Shown piece by piece: positions 21,609 through 33,900 of a stretch of DNA of 64,000 nucleotides. Numbering within the stretch: the first letter of the stretch is position 1; every line of letters begins with the position of its first letter. The DNA comes from Eustoma russellianum (Eukaryota; Streptophyta; Magnoliopsida; Gentianales; Gentianaceae): NCBI GenBank assembly GCA_036186865.1, contig AP025062.1, positions 13,206,940 through 13,270,939 of the forward strand, given 5' to 3'. The notes under the pieces were generated by a model that saw nothing but the letters and a program-made list of their open reading frames with translations, was not told the DNA's origin and searched no databases. The position numbers and the translations under genes were made by a program.

Positions 21609-23480
21609 TGTTGAGAAAAAGAGTTTGAGTGATTCACACATAGATGATTTAAATACTACGTGTTTTAAGAAATACATGACAAAATTTTTTACTTGACACG
21701 TTTTTGTGACAAACTTGTCCTATATACTTTATATATAATGTTGCCATACTAACAAGCCGTGAAGCTTTAAAGCTTACATCAAATGACAAACATTTGTTGT
21801 GTTTGAACTATTTTCAGGTGCCACCATTAATGAACTAAACTAGTTCATTAAGTGAAGTACTTAAGTTAATAAACTAACTAGTTCATTAAAAGGAGATATA
21901 TTTGGAGAAGACATGATGGCAACAAATTGAAACATGGAAAGTCTTCTCTCCATTTGATGCACACGTTTATATATATATATATTCTGATTTTTTATAAAAA
22001 GGTACAAGACACATATTCTGACGTACTACCGACACGTTACATATATTACAAACGTACGTCAACGTCACACCAGTATACTTACCTCATATTTATAAGTATA
22101 TTCAGGTCTTATATCATATGATATAAGTCATGGTGATGACAAAATTATTACGACACGTTACAAGGTTGTAAACCGAAAATTGTCGTAGCGGGTGACTACC
22201 GAAACTTCGCTAACGTATCACGTATTTGCCATATATAGATGGCCAGCCCATATACATTAAAAAGAGCCAAAAATTTCATGGTTTTCATGGTATATTCAGT
22301 CATAAAATCATTCTATGATGGCACACACAAATCACCCTCTGTGGAGATTCCAAATTCACTTTTTAAGCACATGTGGGCGCTAAGTTTAAACATATTATGA
22401 GCTGAATATTTAAATTATTTTATGTAAATTATGTGTGACATAATATATATATATATATATATATATATACAACATGTGCAAAAAATTTGAATTTAATCGG
22501 AGAAAAATCGGGTAATTCCTCTCTCAAGCCTATTGTTCTTATATTCAAAAATATTGAATAGGCTTTGTTTATACCACCATACACGTCTCATTTGTAAAAG
22601 GTTCATCAAGGTGTGATCAAACCTTCAACCGTTCGGTGGTGGTGTTCGTGATTGGTGTGATTGCTTGTAACGTTTGTTTAAGGGTGGAGTTGGTGTGTAA
22701 CTCCAGCAATCCTTGTGGCAAGGTGTTATTTTATGTTTAGTGATAACCTAGGAAGGTGTCCTCGAAGACTAGAGTAGGTTGATTTAACTGAACTAGTATA
22801 AAATCCTTGGTGTCGTTACTTTCAGCATTTTACTTTCAGTTTTCAATTTCTGCGTTGATTTTGTTACAATCGTAAAAATAGCAAACGACTTTCAAAAATT
22901 ACAAAACTTTGCAGAAACATAGCCACACCTCTTAAGTTTCACTTGGAGGAACTTTCAACCCATTTGGACAAGTATAAGTCAATCAAACATTAATAGTTCT
23001 GAGACTAGTGCAATCCGATTTTCAGACTTGCAAAGGTTGAGAACATCAACGTATTTGACATACTTTTCAAAGGAATTTTTCAAAAGTTTTTCAACCTATT
23101 AAAATACATACCTTAAGGGGTTTGTCATTAAATTTTCAGACCGTTTGGAGTTACGAATTAATCAAAATTTTTTTTTTCAAATCGGAGTACTGTTTTTGGC
23201 AGATTCGCGCAATCTGATCACAAACATATTTTAAAAGGGTTAGAGGTTGAATTTTAATCTGAAATTTTAAGGAGATACTCAGAACATCTGAAAGTAGAAT
23301 CTCTCCAAATTTCAGAATTTTTTGAAGGTCTGTAACTAGGTCTTTCAAATGTTGCAAATCAGAATCTGAAAACAGAAACTGTTTTCAGAAGTTAGGTTTT
23401 TGGGTCAAAACTTTTTAAAAACCACATTTTCCGCACCTACTATTCAGACCCCCTTCTAGTGGTGCCCTACAGGTCCTACA
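21609..23480 (+). mobile_element. Solo LTR-like insertion, 1872 bp
   Basis: The segment starts TGTTGAG and ends CCTACA. It is flanked by the perfect 5-bp duplication CCTAG (21604-21608 and 23481-23485). Removing it rejoins the LINE reading frame across the YLG-type motif, so both borders are secure. No protein-coding region is seen, consistent with a solo LTR or a non-coding LTR derivative. A (TA)n run lies at about 22443-22467 and a TATAAAA box at about 22798, which suggests plus orientation. I cannot assign the lineage. Confidence 0.85.
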
Positions 23481-23485
23481 CCTAG

Positions 23486-24540
23486 TAGGCATTTTACTTA
23501 TCAAATGTCTAGGCCTCCCACATCTAAATAGGAAACTTTCTTATTCAGACCGTGGACCCTTTTTGAATAAGCTTAACAATACGTTTTATAGTTGGACATA
23601 CTATAAACTCCCTTATGGAGGTAGGCTTCAGCTCATCAGCTCTGTCTTGTTTGCCATTGTACACTACTGCACATCTGCTCTTTTCCTCCCTAGGATGGTG
23701 ATAAGAGAAATTGAAAGGATGTTGATAGGCTTTCTTTGGGGTGGGACAAGAAAGGCTAAGATCAAATGGTCTTCTGTGTGTAAGCAAAAAGAGGTTAGTG
23801 GCCTGGGTTTACCTGACTTGGTTTAGGTAAACTATGATTATCTCTTGAAATTGATTTGGCATACATGTGAGGAGATGAAAAACCTTTGAGTGAAGTGGAT
23901 TCACTTAGTCATTCTACGGGGTAAATCTCTTTAGAAGTTAAGCCATAACAGTTGGATTCTTGGATGTTAAAGGGGTTTGGATCAGGGATCAATATGATCG
24001 ATTCATAAAGCAAGTAATGGAAAATGGACGTACTACTTCCTTTACTATGATCCCTGGTGACTTGGGGTGTTCTAATTAAAATCCATCAGATTGAATACTA
24101 AAGTGGCTGAAGTTATAGTGGGAGATCAATGGAAGTTACCATATGGTAGGGGTTGGGATAGTCAAGTCACAAACTTTAACAATGCTTGTAGAAGCATTCA
24201 CACTTCCCAAAGAGAGGACTATTGGAACTCGCTTCATAATCAAAAAATTACTGTTCTTAGTGCTACTCTTGCTAAAGTATCTAATTTTGTTCTTTGGGCT
24301 AAGATTGTCTGGCGCAAGCATCATCTTCCTAGATATGCAATCATTTTTTGACTTGCATTCTAGAAGAGGATGCCTAGACAAGCCGACTCAATGGGATGTT
24401 ATTGACTTTGCTTACAAAAAAAGAGCGTTATTGCTTTTGATATTTGTATGCTTTATGACAGGATTACTGAACTTCAAGAGTACATTTTCTTCTAATGTTC
24501 TTACTCCAAGGCTATGTGGAAGTCTGTGTTGATTCAACTA
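23486..24540 (+). pseudogene. LINE fragment 3, RT C-terminal and zf-RVT region
   Basis: The LINE resumes with CLGLPHLNRKLSYSDRGPFL and continues with FYSWTYYKLPYGGRLQLI, then EIERMLIGFLWGG and GLGLPDLV, the conserved region downstream of plant LINE RT domains. After frameshifts, WAKIVWRKHHLPRYAIIFWLA near 24290-24350 matches the zf-RVT cysteine-rich domain found near the C-terminus of these proteins. Stops and frameshifts are numerous. An A-rich stretch (24720-24730) may be near the LINE 3' end. Confidence 0.85.
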
Positions 24541-24789
24541 AAGTTCAAGAACAACATTTTCTCATGAGACAACCTTTAATCTTGGTTGCTATCAAATAAT
24601 TGGCTCGCTAAATTCTAAAAGGACATAGTCTACTTTGCCTTAGTAGCGTTTGTATACTTAATTTGTAGAGAGACAAATAGTAGAATTCGTGGATCAATTC
24701 AGGGAGATGAGTTGATTGTGAAAAAAAAAGAAGTTTTACAGAATATTAGGATCTTTGTTTCATCCTGGCAAGGCGTTAAATGAATGAAG

Positions 24790-24972
24790 GGCGTTCCTGG
24801 TGAACTAGTCTCTCGCGTTTGTGTATAGTTCAGAGAGAGGCCAGATCGTTTCGCAATTTGATGTACGCAATTTTACCATACACTTTATGCAAGAGTCTAT
24901 TTTTGCGGCTCGAACCCGTGAGCTCAAGGTTACAAAGCAACAACCTTACTAATTGCTCCAAGGTCCGCCCTC
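24790..24972 (-). mobile_element. Au-like SINE
   Basis: On the minus strand a tRNA-derived head is visible: an A-box-like TTGGAGCAATTAGTAAGG and a B-box GGGTTCGAGCC. The body and tail end in ACGCGAGAGACTAGTTCACC...CGCCCTT, closely following the angiosperm Au SINE pattern. The copy is flanked by a perfect 16-bp duplication, CGTTAAATGAATGAAG, at 24774-24789 and 24973-24988, as expected for LINE-mediated retroposition. Confidence 0.9.
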
Positions 24973-24988
24973 CGTTAAATGAATGAAG

Positions 24989-26160
24989 ATAACTGGTAAA
25001 TTGCCATCAACATGGAGTTGCCTGTGAACATCTTCAAAACTTAGCTCTTGCATGCTTCCCCTCTACTCTCCCTCTGGTACTTGTTTCTGGTCTTTCTCAA
25101 AGTCTGCTATTATTTGACCTTTGCTCTCAGCTGCTTTCATTGTTAGGATTGTTGGGTTGGCTTTGATACTCATTGCTACTGCCCCTTTGAACCTCAAACT
25201 ATGGCATGTGCTCCGTACTTCAATTGCTGCTGCCATCTCTGCCTTCTCCTCCTTCCGACTATGCTCATCTGCTGTTGCTGGTTTGGTTTTGTCCTCTCTC
25301 CAGTCTGAAGTGTTCCATTTTCCTACATACTACTTATGCCGGCTGTTCATGCACAAAGCTCCATCAGGTGCTTACCCTGGTTATTCTTGGCGCACATTAC
25401 TTTGCAAGTGGTTATGCTGGGCATTTCGGTGAATCAGTCTCAGTCCTGGATATTACTATCTTTATGTTTTGCTTATTTAAGGTTGTATAAACCTCCAACA
25501 CAGGATCATCTTCTCCTTCTTCTGTTTTTAAAGCTCCTGAGTTGCTCAATTGGAGTGTCATGTGTCTTTATGACAATTCACAATTTGTGCAAGACATACC
25601 TGCTGCATGGAATTGGCAGGTCTGAGTAGTCGTCTTACTAACGATTTCTTCATAGCACGCTTGCTATGGCTAGTTGACCTCGGCAAGCCCAAGCTCACAT
25701 CTTTCGAACACCAAACTATAAGGACCAAAAAACATCGTTGATGTCACCAATTGAAGTAAGAACAAATCATTTTCAGATTATTATAAAAAAAAGGGAAATT
25801 CACGGTGTTAACACGGGTTGGTTCTCCTAATCCTTGAAAGTACACCATAGAGAGTGTAAACTGCCCTTGATTCGAAATCAATTGTTCAAGTCAACTTTCT
25901 GATAGGTCGAGCTGGCCTAACAAGTTTCTTTGACGTGGTTGAAGTTCTTGTTTTTAGTAGCTTATTAGCGTGTTTGCTCCATTCAATTTTATACGATTTA
26001 TTTAACCAGCTTTCGTTATGCTAGAGGCATCCGACCTGCTCACACTTGGTAAAATATTGTTAGACGACAAAAAAGAAAATCCGAACAATAAAAACAGAAG
26101 GACAAACAGTAAAAAGATAAACTATTGCTTTATTCATGACATTATAAGATTTGGAGACAA
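24989..26160. other. Unassigned stretch left of copia C
   Basis: About 1.2 kb. The open frames near 25121-25630 overlap in several frames and have no recognisable domain. The last bases (about 26040-26160) were contiguous with 44461 before copia C inserted, so they belong to the 3' flank of the remnant gene on the right. Confidence 0.35.
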
Positions 26161-26165
26161 CGCCC

Positions 26166-26211
26166 TGTTGGAGAAAATGAGGTAAGTTGGAAAATTATGG
26201 GAAGTGGGTTT
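26166..26211 (+). repeat. 5' LTR of copia C, first 46 bp
   Basis: This matches the first 46 bases of the 3' LTR (43167-43212) exactly and stops at the CACTA-1 insertion point in GTGGGTTT. The 3' LTR shows the uninterrupted target, GAAGTGGGTTTGTCAAAAG. Confidence 0.97.
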
Positions 26212-26235
26212 CACTACAAAAAAAAGAGCATATAG

Positions 26236-26700
26236 CGACAGACAAAAAACGTCGCTATTTCGTCGCTACAGGCATATAGCGACGAAATAGCGACGAAAAA
26301 AGAATGTCGTTATACGGCTTGTCGCAAACCAAATTTCGTCGGCAATGCGTCGCTGTATTGCGACGAAACAAAATTGCGTCGGTGTATCGTCGCAAAACTG
26401 CGACGAGAAAATGTCAGGTCTGCGACCTTTATTCTGTTGTCGCTGTTTCGTCGGTAAATTATTTCGTCGCTATTTCGTATTTTTTATTTTTTTTATTAAT
26501 GTTCTGCGACAAATAATTTCGTCGCAAACTTTCGTCGGTATATGTTTTACCGTCGCTATTTATTATTTTTTTATTTTTTGTTTCCGTTTTATTTCGTCGC
26601 AAAATGTCGTCGTTAATATGTCTTGTCGTCGCTAATTTTAAATTTTTGTTTTTTTATTTCCGATCTGCGACAGACCAATTTCGTCGCTGGTTCGTCGGTA
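26236..26700. repeat. Left subterminal GTCGCTA-type array of CACTA-1
   Basis: Dozens of variants of TTTCGTCGCTA / CGTCGGTA / TGCGACGAAA occur in both orientations, just inside the left terminus and behind the TNPA-like gene. Subterminal arrays of short motifs are the binding sites of TNPA-type proteins in En/Spm. AT-rich sequence without features fills 26700-27040. Confidence 0.9.
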
Positions 26701-27043
26701 TTTTTTATTTTTAAAAATATTAAATTTACTAATAATTATTTTAAATACATTATTTAATATTAAATTTTAAATTTTTTTTGATTTATTAATAATATTAATA
26801 CATTATTAATTAAAAAGTTTTTATTATTATTATTTAATTTCTATAATATATTTTATTTTGTATATTAAATCATTTGTACAAATATTATACAGTAATACGG
26901 TATTTGCGCATTCAAGTTCGTATAATTAAACAACACAAACGAAATAGAATCCATAAAATTGTCAGATAGAATATATAAAAATACAAAGAAAATGTCAATA
27001 CAACAAATGAAATAGACTGTACAAACAATGGAAAAATAAAAAA

Positions 27044-29041
27044 CTATGAAGAGGAAGATGGAGGGGGATCATGCGGAGAAGAGTGACCATCAGGAGGGCG
27101 GGGCTGAGGCTGAGGCTGAGGCTGAGGCTGAGGCTGAGGCTGAGGCTGAGGCTGAGGCTGAGGCTGCGATGAGTTGGAAATGAAAGTCATGACGACCTGC
27201 GACAGCTGGAAGATTTGTTGGTTCGTTGCCTGCTGCACCTGCATCGTCTGATGCTGCGCCTGCTCAAACGCATGCTGAAGCGCCTGCTGAAGCGCCTGCT
27301 GCATCGCCTGCTGCTGCGACTGCAGTGCCTGTAAACTCTCCTCTTGCCTCGTCCTGATGGACTCTATCTCACGCTGCAGCGCCGCATTATCTGCTTCCAG
27401 GCGCGAAATATCCTCTGGCGTCGCAGAAGGCGCGGAGGTGCTGGCCTCAGAGGAAGCACCTGGATGCAGAACTTCGGGAAAGAATCGCGGCGCTGCTGAT
27501 CCAACCCCGTACACCTCCTTCTTCTTCTTATTTTGAGGGCCGACGGTCCGAACCGCATCCCAATAAGCGCGGTTCTTGTCGGCCTGTTCGCCCCTATCTG
27601 CGAGTAATCTGTTGTACTCGTCCTGAAATGAGAATATGAATTGTTATGGTTTAGCAATAAAACAAACTAAGGAAAAAAACAAATGAAATCGTAATCTACT
27701 TACACTGATGTCGCGGGCCTTCGTCGTGATCCAGTCCTCCGTTCCGTCGGAGGCTCTCTTCCGATGCGTCTTGTAGAAGAGATCGTAGGAGGCTGGCCAC
27801 TCCCCCGTCTCCTGTTGCTGAAAGAATGAAATAAAATATGTTAGTGATATGCAGAATTTTTAAAAATTTCGACATGACCTATTCGTTTATCGGAGGTATC
27901 CCGGCCTTAAAGGCCTCTCCCAAGTCAAATCACATGTACCAACTTAAAGTAACCATATACGAATACCAAAAAAACAACAGCGCAACATAAGTAATCAACG
28001 AATATAGATAATCCACTTAACTCACTGAATGTAAATAATCCAATTAAGTCGATGAATGTAAATAATCCAATGAAATCAATGAAGGTCGTTATAATCCAAT
28101 ATTAAAATACTCACCATAGAACGCATCGTGGTGGCATGGGAAACCGAACCACCTGAGTGTGTGGCAGGTGCTGGGCCCTGTACGTTGCCGCTGCGCCGGT
28201 TCGCCGCGTTCCGGGCGCTGCGGGCTTGGTAAGCAGGGTCCCTCCACCCTGCTACCCACGCCGCCCAGACGGCCTCGGATACGTAGGCAGGCCTTACCCA
28301 CGTGGGGTCACGCTCCGACTTGGTCTTGAGGGAGTTGACGAAGTCCCCGTAGCGTTTGGCGGCCCTATGCCGCCAGGCCTGCTCCACGTCGCGGGCGATG
28401 TCGGCTGGCCAGCTGTACGACTTCTGCAATTATCATACGGAGGAATAATAAAAGTGTGGTTAGAAAAGTAATGATTGATTACGCATCAAAAAGTGAAATT
28501 CATCAAATTTGAATACCTGAAACTCATCCCAGTAGAAGCTACGTGTCTCCGGGGTGACACGGCCCCAGGTATATCCGGATGGGTCAAGCCTCAGGTGGAA
28601 GGACCGGGTGATGCAACCGGAAAGCGCGCCATTGTCCGATCCAAACCTGAAAGAGTTTAAGTTGTTAGGAAAAAATAACGCGTGAAATATATTTGAAAAC
28701 ATGTTAAATAAATTAATCATCACTTACGTATGGGTATCATTTGACCAAGGGAGGGGACGACGCCCTGGTATGACACCCTGGTCCGATGCCGCATCAGACG
28801 CCGGATGAGGTGCTGATGCGCTGGGTGTGGGTGGCGTCGGCGTCGTATGTCTGGGGGGTGCGGACATGTCGGCAGACCGTAAAAGGTCTGAGTCCGCAGC
28901 CAGAGCGGCGGTCGAAACCGAGGCATACGTATCATGCTGAGAAATGAAAGCATCGAACTCTCCTTGAAGGTCCTGTGCAGATGGTGGGTATGTGGATCTC
29001 GTCGGTAAACCGTCACTAGCCATCAGATCTGAGAGGAACAT
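27044..29041 (-). CDS. TNPA-like protein, Transposase_24 type, 5 coding exons
   Basis: I read five exons: 29041-28728, 28646-28517, 28423-28115, 27817-27704 and 27622-27044. All introns have GT/AG borders and the phases agree, giving about 475 residues from the ATG at 29023 or 481 from the ATG at 29041. The centre carries the plant Ptta/En-Spm transposase motif block (WDEF, WPADIARDVEQAWRHRAAKRYGDF, RPAYVSEAVWAAWVAGW). The last exon has a long glutamine-rich coiled coil, then a PQ dipeptide repeat of about 15 units, then a proline/serine tail. In En/Spm, TNPA binds subterminal repeats and regulates the element; the same role is inferred. Upstream, a 5' UTR exon probably ends at a GTTAGT donor at 30512-30517, leaving a 1.5-kb intron full of simple repeats. 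Exon borders are by eye. Confidence 0.85.
27862..27950 (-). other. Conserved intronic segment in the TNPA-like gene
   Basis: The intron between coding exons 3 and 4 contains TTTCGACATGACCTATTCG followed by CGGCCTTAAAGGCCTC, a near palindrome. A close match occurs in CACTA-2 at about 63890-63955. Such conservation in an intron of otherwise diverged elements suggests a functional RNA or DNA element. Confidence 0.55.
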
Positions 29042-29084
29042 ATTAATAATTTTTAAACGGATGGCACAAAAAAATAAATCATTT

Positions 29085-30008
29085 ATATATACCGTATATA
29101 CATATATATACGGTATATACCATATATACCCGTATATACCTGTACATACATATATATACCATATACATATATATATACCCGTATATACATATATATACCC
29201 GTATATGCATATATATATATACACCGTATATACATATATATACCATATACATATATGTACCAAAAATAGATTATATAATTATAAATATATTTAAATAGGA
29301 AAAATATATATACATACATAATTCTACCAAAAAAAACAGTTTGTAATAATTTTACATATATTTATATACAAACATTACAAAAGATATATTACAAATCTAT
29401 TAAAAACAGTTTTTACAAATTTAACTATATTTAAATACGAAATTAAATATATGTACCGTATATATGTATTTGTGCGTGTATATATGTATTAAAAACATAT
29501 ACATACATATACTTATACATATACATACATATACATACATATACATATATATACATACATTTACAAATCTATTAAAAACATATACATACATATACCGTAT
29601 ATATGTATATGTGCGTGTACCGTATATATGTATATGTGCGTGTATATATGTATGTATATATACCGTATATACATACATATACCGTATATACATATATGTA
29701 TATATATATACCGTATATACATACATATATATATATATATACCGTATATACATATATATATACCGTATATACGTATATGTATATATATACCGTATATACA
29801 TATATATATACCGTATATACGTATATGTATATATATACCGTATATACATATATATATACCGTATATACATATATATACCGTATATACGTATATGTATATA
29901 TATACCGTATATACATATATATATACCGTATATACGTATATGTATATATATACCGTATATACATACATACATATATATATACCATATATACATATATATA
30001 TATATACC
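29085..30008. repeat. TATATACCGTATATACATA microsatellite-like array
   Basis: Almost 0.9 kb of alternating TATA and CCGTATATAC units, with an AT-rich gap at 29260-29450. It lies in the presumed 5' intron of the TNPA-like gene. Long open frames across it are artefacts of the repeat. Confidence 0.9.
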
Positions 30009-30445
30009 GTACAACCCAGCCCCCACCCCCGCACAACCCAGCCCCCACCCCCGCACAACCCAGCCCCCCACCCCCGCACAACCCAGCCCCCACCCCCGCA
30101 CAACCCAGCCCCCACCCCCGACCACAATCAGCCCACCCACACCCAGGCACCACCGCCGCACCACCACCCAGCCCCCACCCCCGACCACAACCAGCTCCAG
30201 GCCCCCACCCCCGCACAACCCAGCCCCCCACCCCGACCACAATCAGCCCCAGCCCACACCCAGCACCACCGCCGCACCACCACCCAACCCCCACCCCCGA
30301 CCACCCAGCCCCATCCACAGCCAGGCAGCCCCACCCACAACCACCCTCCGCCGTCCCATCCAACACCCAGTCCCACACCGCCCCACCCAGCCCGAATGCC
30401 TCCACCCCAGCACAATCCCTCCACCCCCGCCCACAACCCACCACC
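30009..30445. repeat. CCCCCACCCCCGCACAACCCAG tandem tract
   Basis: A C-rich tandem array of roughly 22-bp units that becomes irregular after 30130. The complementary strand is G-rich with many G-runs. CACTA-2 has a G-rich array at the matching place (63005-63450), although the unit sequences differ. Confidence 0.9.
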
Positions 30446-30664
30446 AACACCCACAACAAAGAATTCAATCTATACCTACTTAAAATCATTTAAAAAGAAA
30501 TAGGAAGAAAAACTAACCGTTGTAGGGAGGAGATTTTGCCGGGGGTCCTCAGAGCGAAGTTCGCCGGTGGGAGGGGGGAGAGTTTTTGCGGGGGGAGAGT
30601 TTTTGCGGGGGGAGATTTTTTGCGGGGGAGGGAAATGGGGAAGAAGAAGGGGGAGTTCAGTTTA

Positions 30665-30795
30665 TCTTCGAAATTTTGCGACGAAATAGCGACGGAACGT
30701 CCGTCGCTATTTAGTTTCGTCGCTATTTTTCATGGGTCGTCGTTATTTCAAATGTGGCGACGAAACATTTCGTCGGTAACTCGTCGGTGTTATCA
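30665..30795. repeat. Internal motif array upstream of the TNPA-like gene
   Basis: A cluster of GCGACGAAATAGCGACGG / TCGTCGCTATT motifs sits between the 3' end of the transposase gene and the purine-rich 5' leader of the TNPA-like gene. It is the likely promoter/operator region of the TNPA-like transcript. The matching block in CACTA-2 is 62645-62765. Confidence 0.8.
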
Positions 30796-30906
30796 TTTTC
30801 GAAAAAAAAATAATACAAAATATAAAGTAGTATATACATGAATATAAGTGCATCAACACATACACACTTTCATATAAAGAGGTACATAAAAAATTTTGGC
30901 ACATCG

Positions 30907-33900
30907 TCAATCTTCCTGGTCATCTGCATCCTCATACGCATCTTCATCTTCGTCTTCATCTTCATCTTCATCTACATGCTCGTCGTCCTCTTCATCCTCG
31001 TATTCGTCTTCGACTACGTCTTCAATATTGTCAGGCGGTTGTATGTTGAGATGAATTTCGATAAAACCGCCGTTGGGGTCATTTAGAGGGAGGTCGTGCA
31101 GTTCAACATGTGTCGTATCTAGAACGGACGGGTTTTCTTCTTGAAATGCGGCGTCCATACCATCTGAAACTGTCTGTATACTCACATCAAACTTGCTCGA
31201 TTTCACTTTGCACACAGCTCGCCAGTCTTTTGAGCTCGCATTCATCCTCGTTGTTGGATACGATAGATAGTACACCTGGGACGCTTGACTAGCCAAAACG
31301 TATGGATCGTATTTTCTGTACCGTCGCCCTTGGTGTATGTCTACCAACTTATATTGGTCGTGGACCTTTGTGCCAACGCGATAACCTTCTCGAGTTGGAT
31401 CGTACCATTCGCATTTGAATAAGACCACTCGCTTTATAGGCAATGCGGGATATTCGAGCTCAATGATGTCAGTAAGGTAGCCGTAGAAGTCATCCTCGTC
31501 CGGGCTATTGTCATAACGCTTGACACACACACCGCTGTTCTCCGATGATTTTCGGCTGGCATGGGAGACTGTGTGGAATCTATACCCGTTGACAAAACAC
31601 ATGTCGTGCCGCGTGACTCTGTTCAATGGACCCTCGGCTACTGGCGTCAGAATGTAACCGTACTCATCGTCAGCCAGATGACCTTTGCTCGCCTGTAAAA
31701 GGACAAGTAAATATACATCAACGAGGCAATAAATGTGTATCACATATCGTACACGTAACAGGCAAATACTAAACTTACATGCCACCTGAACCAATCAGCA
31801 AACTTGGAATCTAACTCATTGTTTATTGCATCGCTCGATATACCCGGTGAACGGTGTTGCAATAAATCAACGAACAAGCTGAAGCAAATTACGAATGAGT
31901 ACCCTGTATATATTTGTAACATAATGGATAGAGTATCGCAAGGTATTTACAAAATAAAATGGGAAATCGTTTATACCTCTGGAAACGGTCGACTTGACGG
32001 CAGTTGCGCAGAACATAAGAATGAGCAATCTTCAGCTCGCTGTCCCCCAATATCATTTCCTTTCCCTGTCCGTGAAATCTGATCGGATGTGTGAATATTG
32101 GGAGGACACCGGATCTGGAAATGCCGTCGTCGTTCCGGGGAACATCTCTGCACCTCGACGGGACATCTGGCTCGAAGTAATGAGACACGAAGGTCGATGC
32201 TTCCTCCGTCAGATAGGCATTGCACATAGAGGCCTCGACTTTCGCCTTGTTCTTGATGTTCAGCTTCAAATGCCTGAGATATCTGTTCATATAGTGAATA
32301 TATGTTCAAATGCATATCGCTTAGACACATAAGAATGTCATGCACATAAAAAAGAGTACCTCTCGAAAGGATACATCCACCTGTACTGAACAGGACCACC
32401 AACACGTGCCTCGTATGGTAGATGAACTGGCAGGTGTTCCATTGAATCAAAGAAGGCCGGAGGGAATATAGTTTCCAGCTTGCATATGATCACTGGGATT
32501 TCGCCCTCCAGCCTTGACATATCATCCGCCCTGAGTCTCGTGGCTGTAAGACATCTGAAGAACTGACTCATCTCGGTAATTGCTTCCCATACATTGGTTG
32601 GAAGCAGCTCGCGGAATGCAATGTGCATCAACCGTTGCATGAACACGTGACAGTCGTGGCTCTTCATCCCGTGCAAACCGCGTTTATTCACGTCGATGTT
32701 CTTCGACAGGTTCGAAACATGGCCATCAGGAAATCTAGCCGTCCCTAGCCACGATAACAACGCACTGACCTGCTCCGCATTCAGCGTGTACGAGGACTTC
32801 GGCATGTATGATGTGCCAACGGGATGCAGCTCCGGTCGCATGTTGAGGTCGCGCATATCAAGTCGTGCCTTCGAATTGTCTTTTGTTTTCCCTGGCACAT
32901 TCAGCACTGTATTGAAAATGTTGTCAAACACGTTCTTCTCAATATGCATGACATCCAGGTTATGTCGGATCATATTGCTCTTCCAGTACGGAAGCTCCCA
33001 GAATATGCTTCTCTTCTTCCACCCGATACAGTAACGAGCCAGGTCTTCGTTGTGACTGCCGTCCGGATCATCAGCGACCCCCACGAATCCACAACTGTCT
33101 ATCTCCTGCAGCACCTCTGCACCCGTGAGGAGCTCGGGCTTTGTGTCCTTAACGACAATGCCAGGCATGAACGCCGTCACGTTCCTTCTGTACGAATGAC
33201 GTCTGGGCAGGAACTTCCTATGGCTGTCGAACCAGCTTATCTTACGTCCATGTTTCAAGGACATCGTCTTCGCTTGCTTCATGCAGCAAGGGCAAGCGTA
33301 TTTCCCCGCTGTGCTCCACCCCGACAACATAGAATAAGCCGGGAAGTCACTGATCGTCCACATCAGCGCGGCGCGTAGCTGGAAGTTTTGTTTAGTCGAT
33401 ACATCGAACGTCTCCACGCCAAACTCCCACAACCACTTCAGCTCCTGTATCAACGGCTGCAGGTATAGGTCGATCTTCTGTTTCGGATTCCTAGGACCTG
33501 GTGCGATCACAGTCAAGAACATGTAAGGCTTCTTCATGCACATCCAAGGCGGTAGATTGTACGGCGTCACGATTACAGGCCACGACGAATACTGCTCTCC
33601 CGACTGTCCAAACGGGTTGAACCCGTCGGTGCATAAACCCAACCTAACGTTCCTTGTCTCCGACGAAAAACCCGGATGCGTCGCATCGAACGTCCTCCAA
33701 GCTTCGCCGTCAGATGGATGGCACATCTCACCGTCTTTCGTGTAGTGCTCCGCGTGCCACCTCATCTGGCTAGCTGTGGCACCGGATGCGTATAGCCTCT
33801 GCAGTCTAGGGGCGAGAGGTAAATAGTAAAATTGTTTTCTTGGCACGTTCCGGTTTCTTTTGTTCGTTCTCCACCTGCTTGTCCCACAGACCCTGCACAT

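Noticed and set aside
25121..25629. Three overlapping hydrophobic open frames
   Set aside because: They are in different frames of the same low-complexity pyrimidine-rich sequence, with no family resemblance.
29421..30503. Several long overlapping open frames on both strands with YIYIRY or PPTPAQ repeats
   Set aside because: They are translations of the TA-rich and C-rich tandem arrays. All frames stay open because of the repeat unit, and no start or splice context supports a gene.
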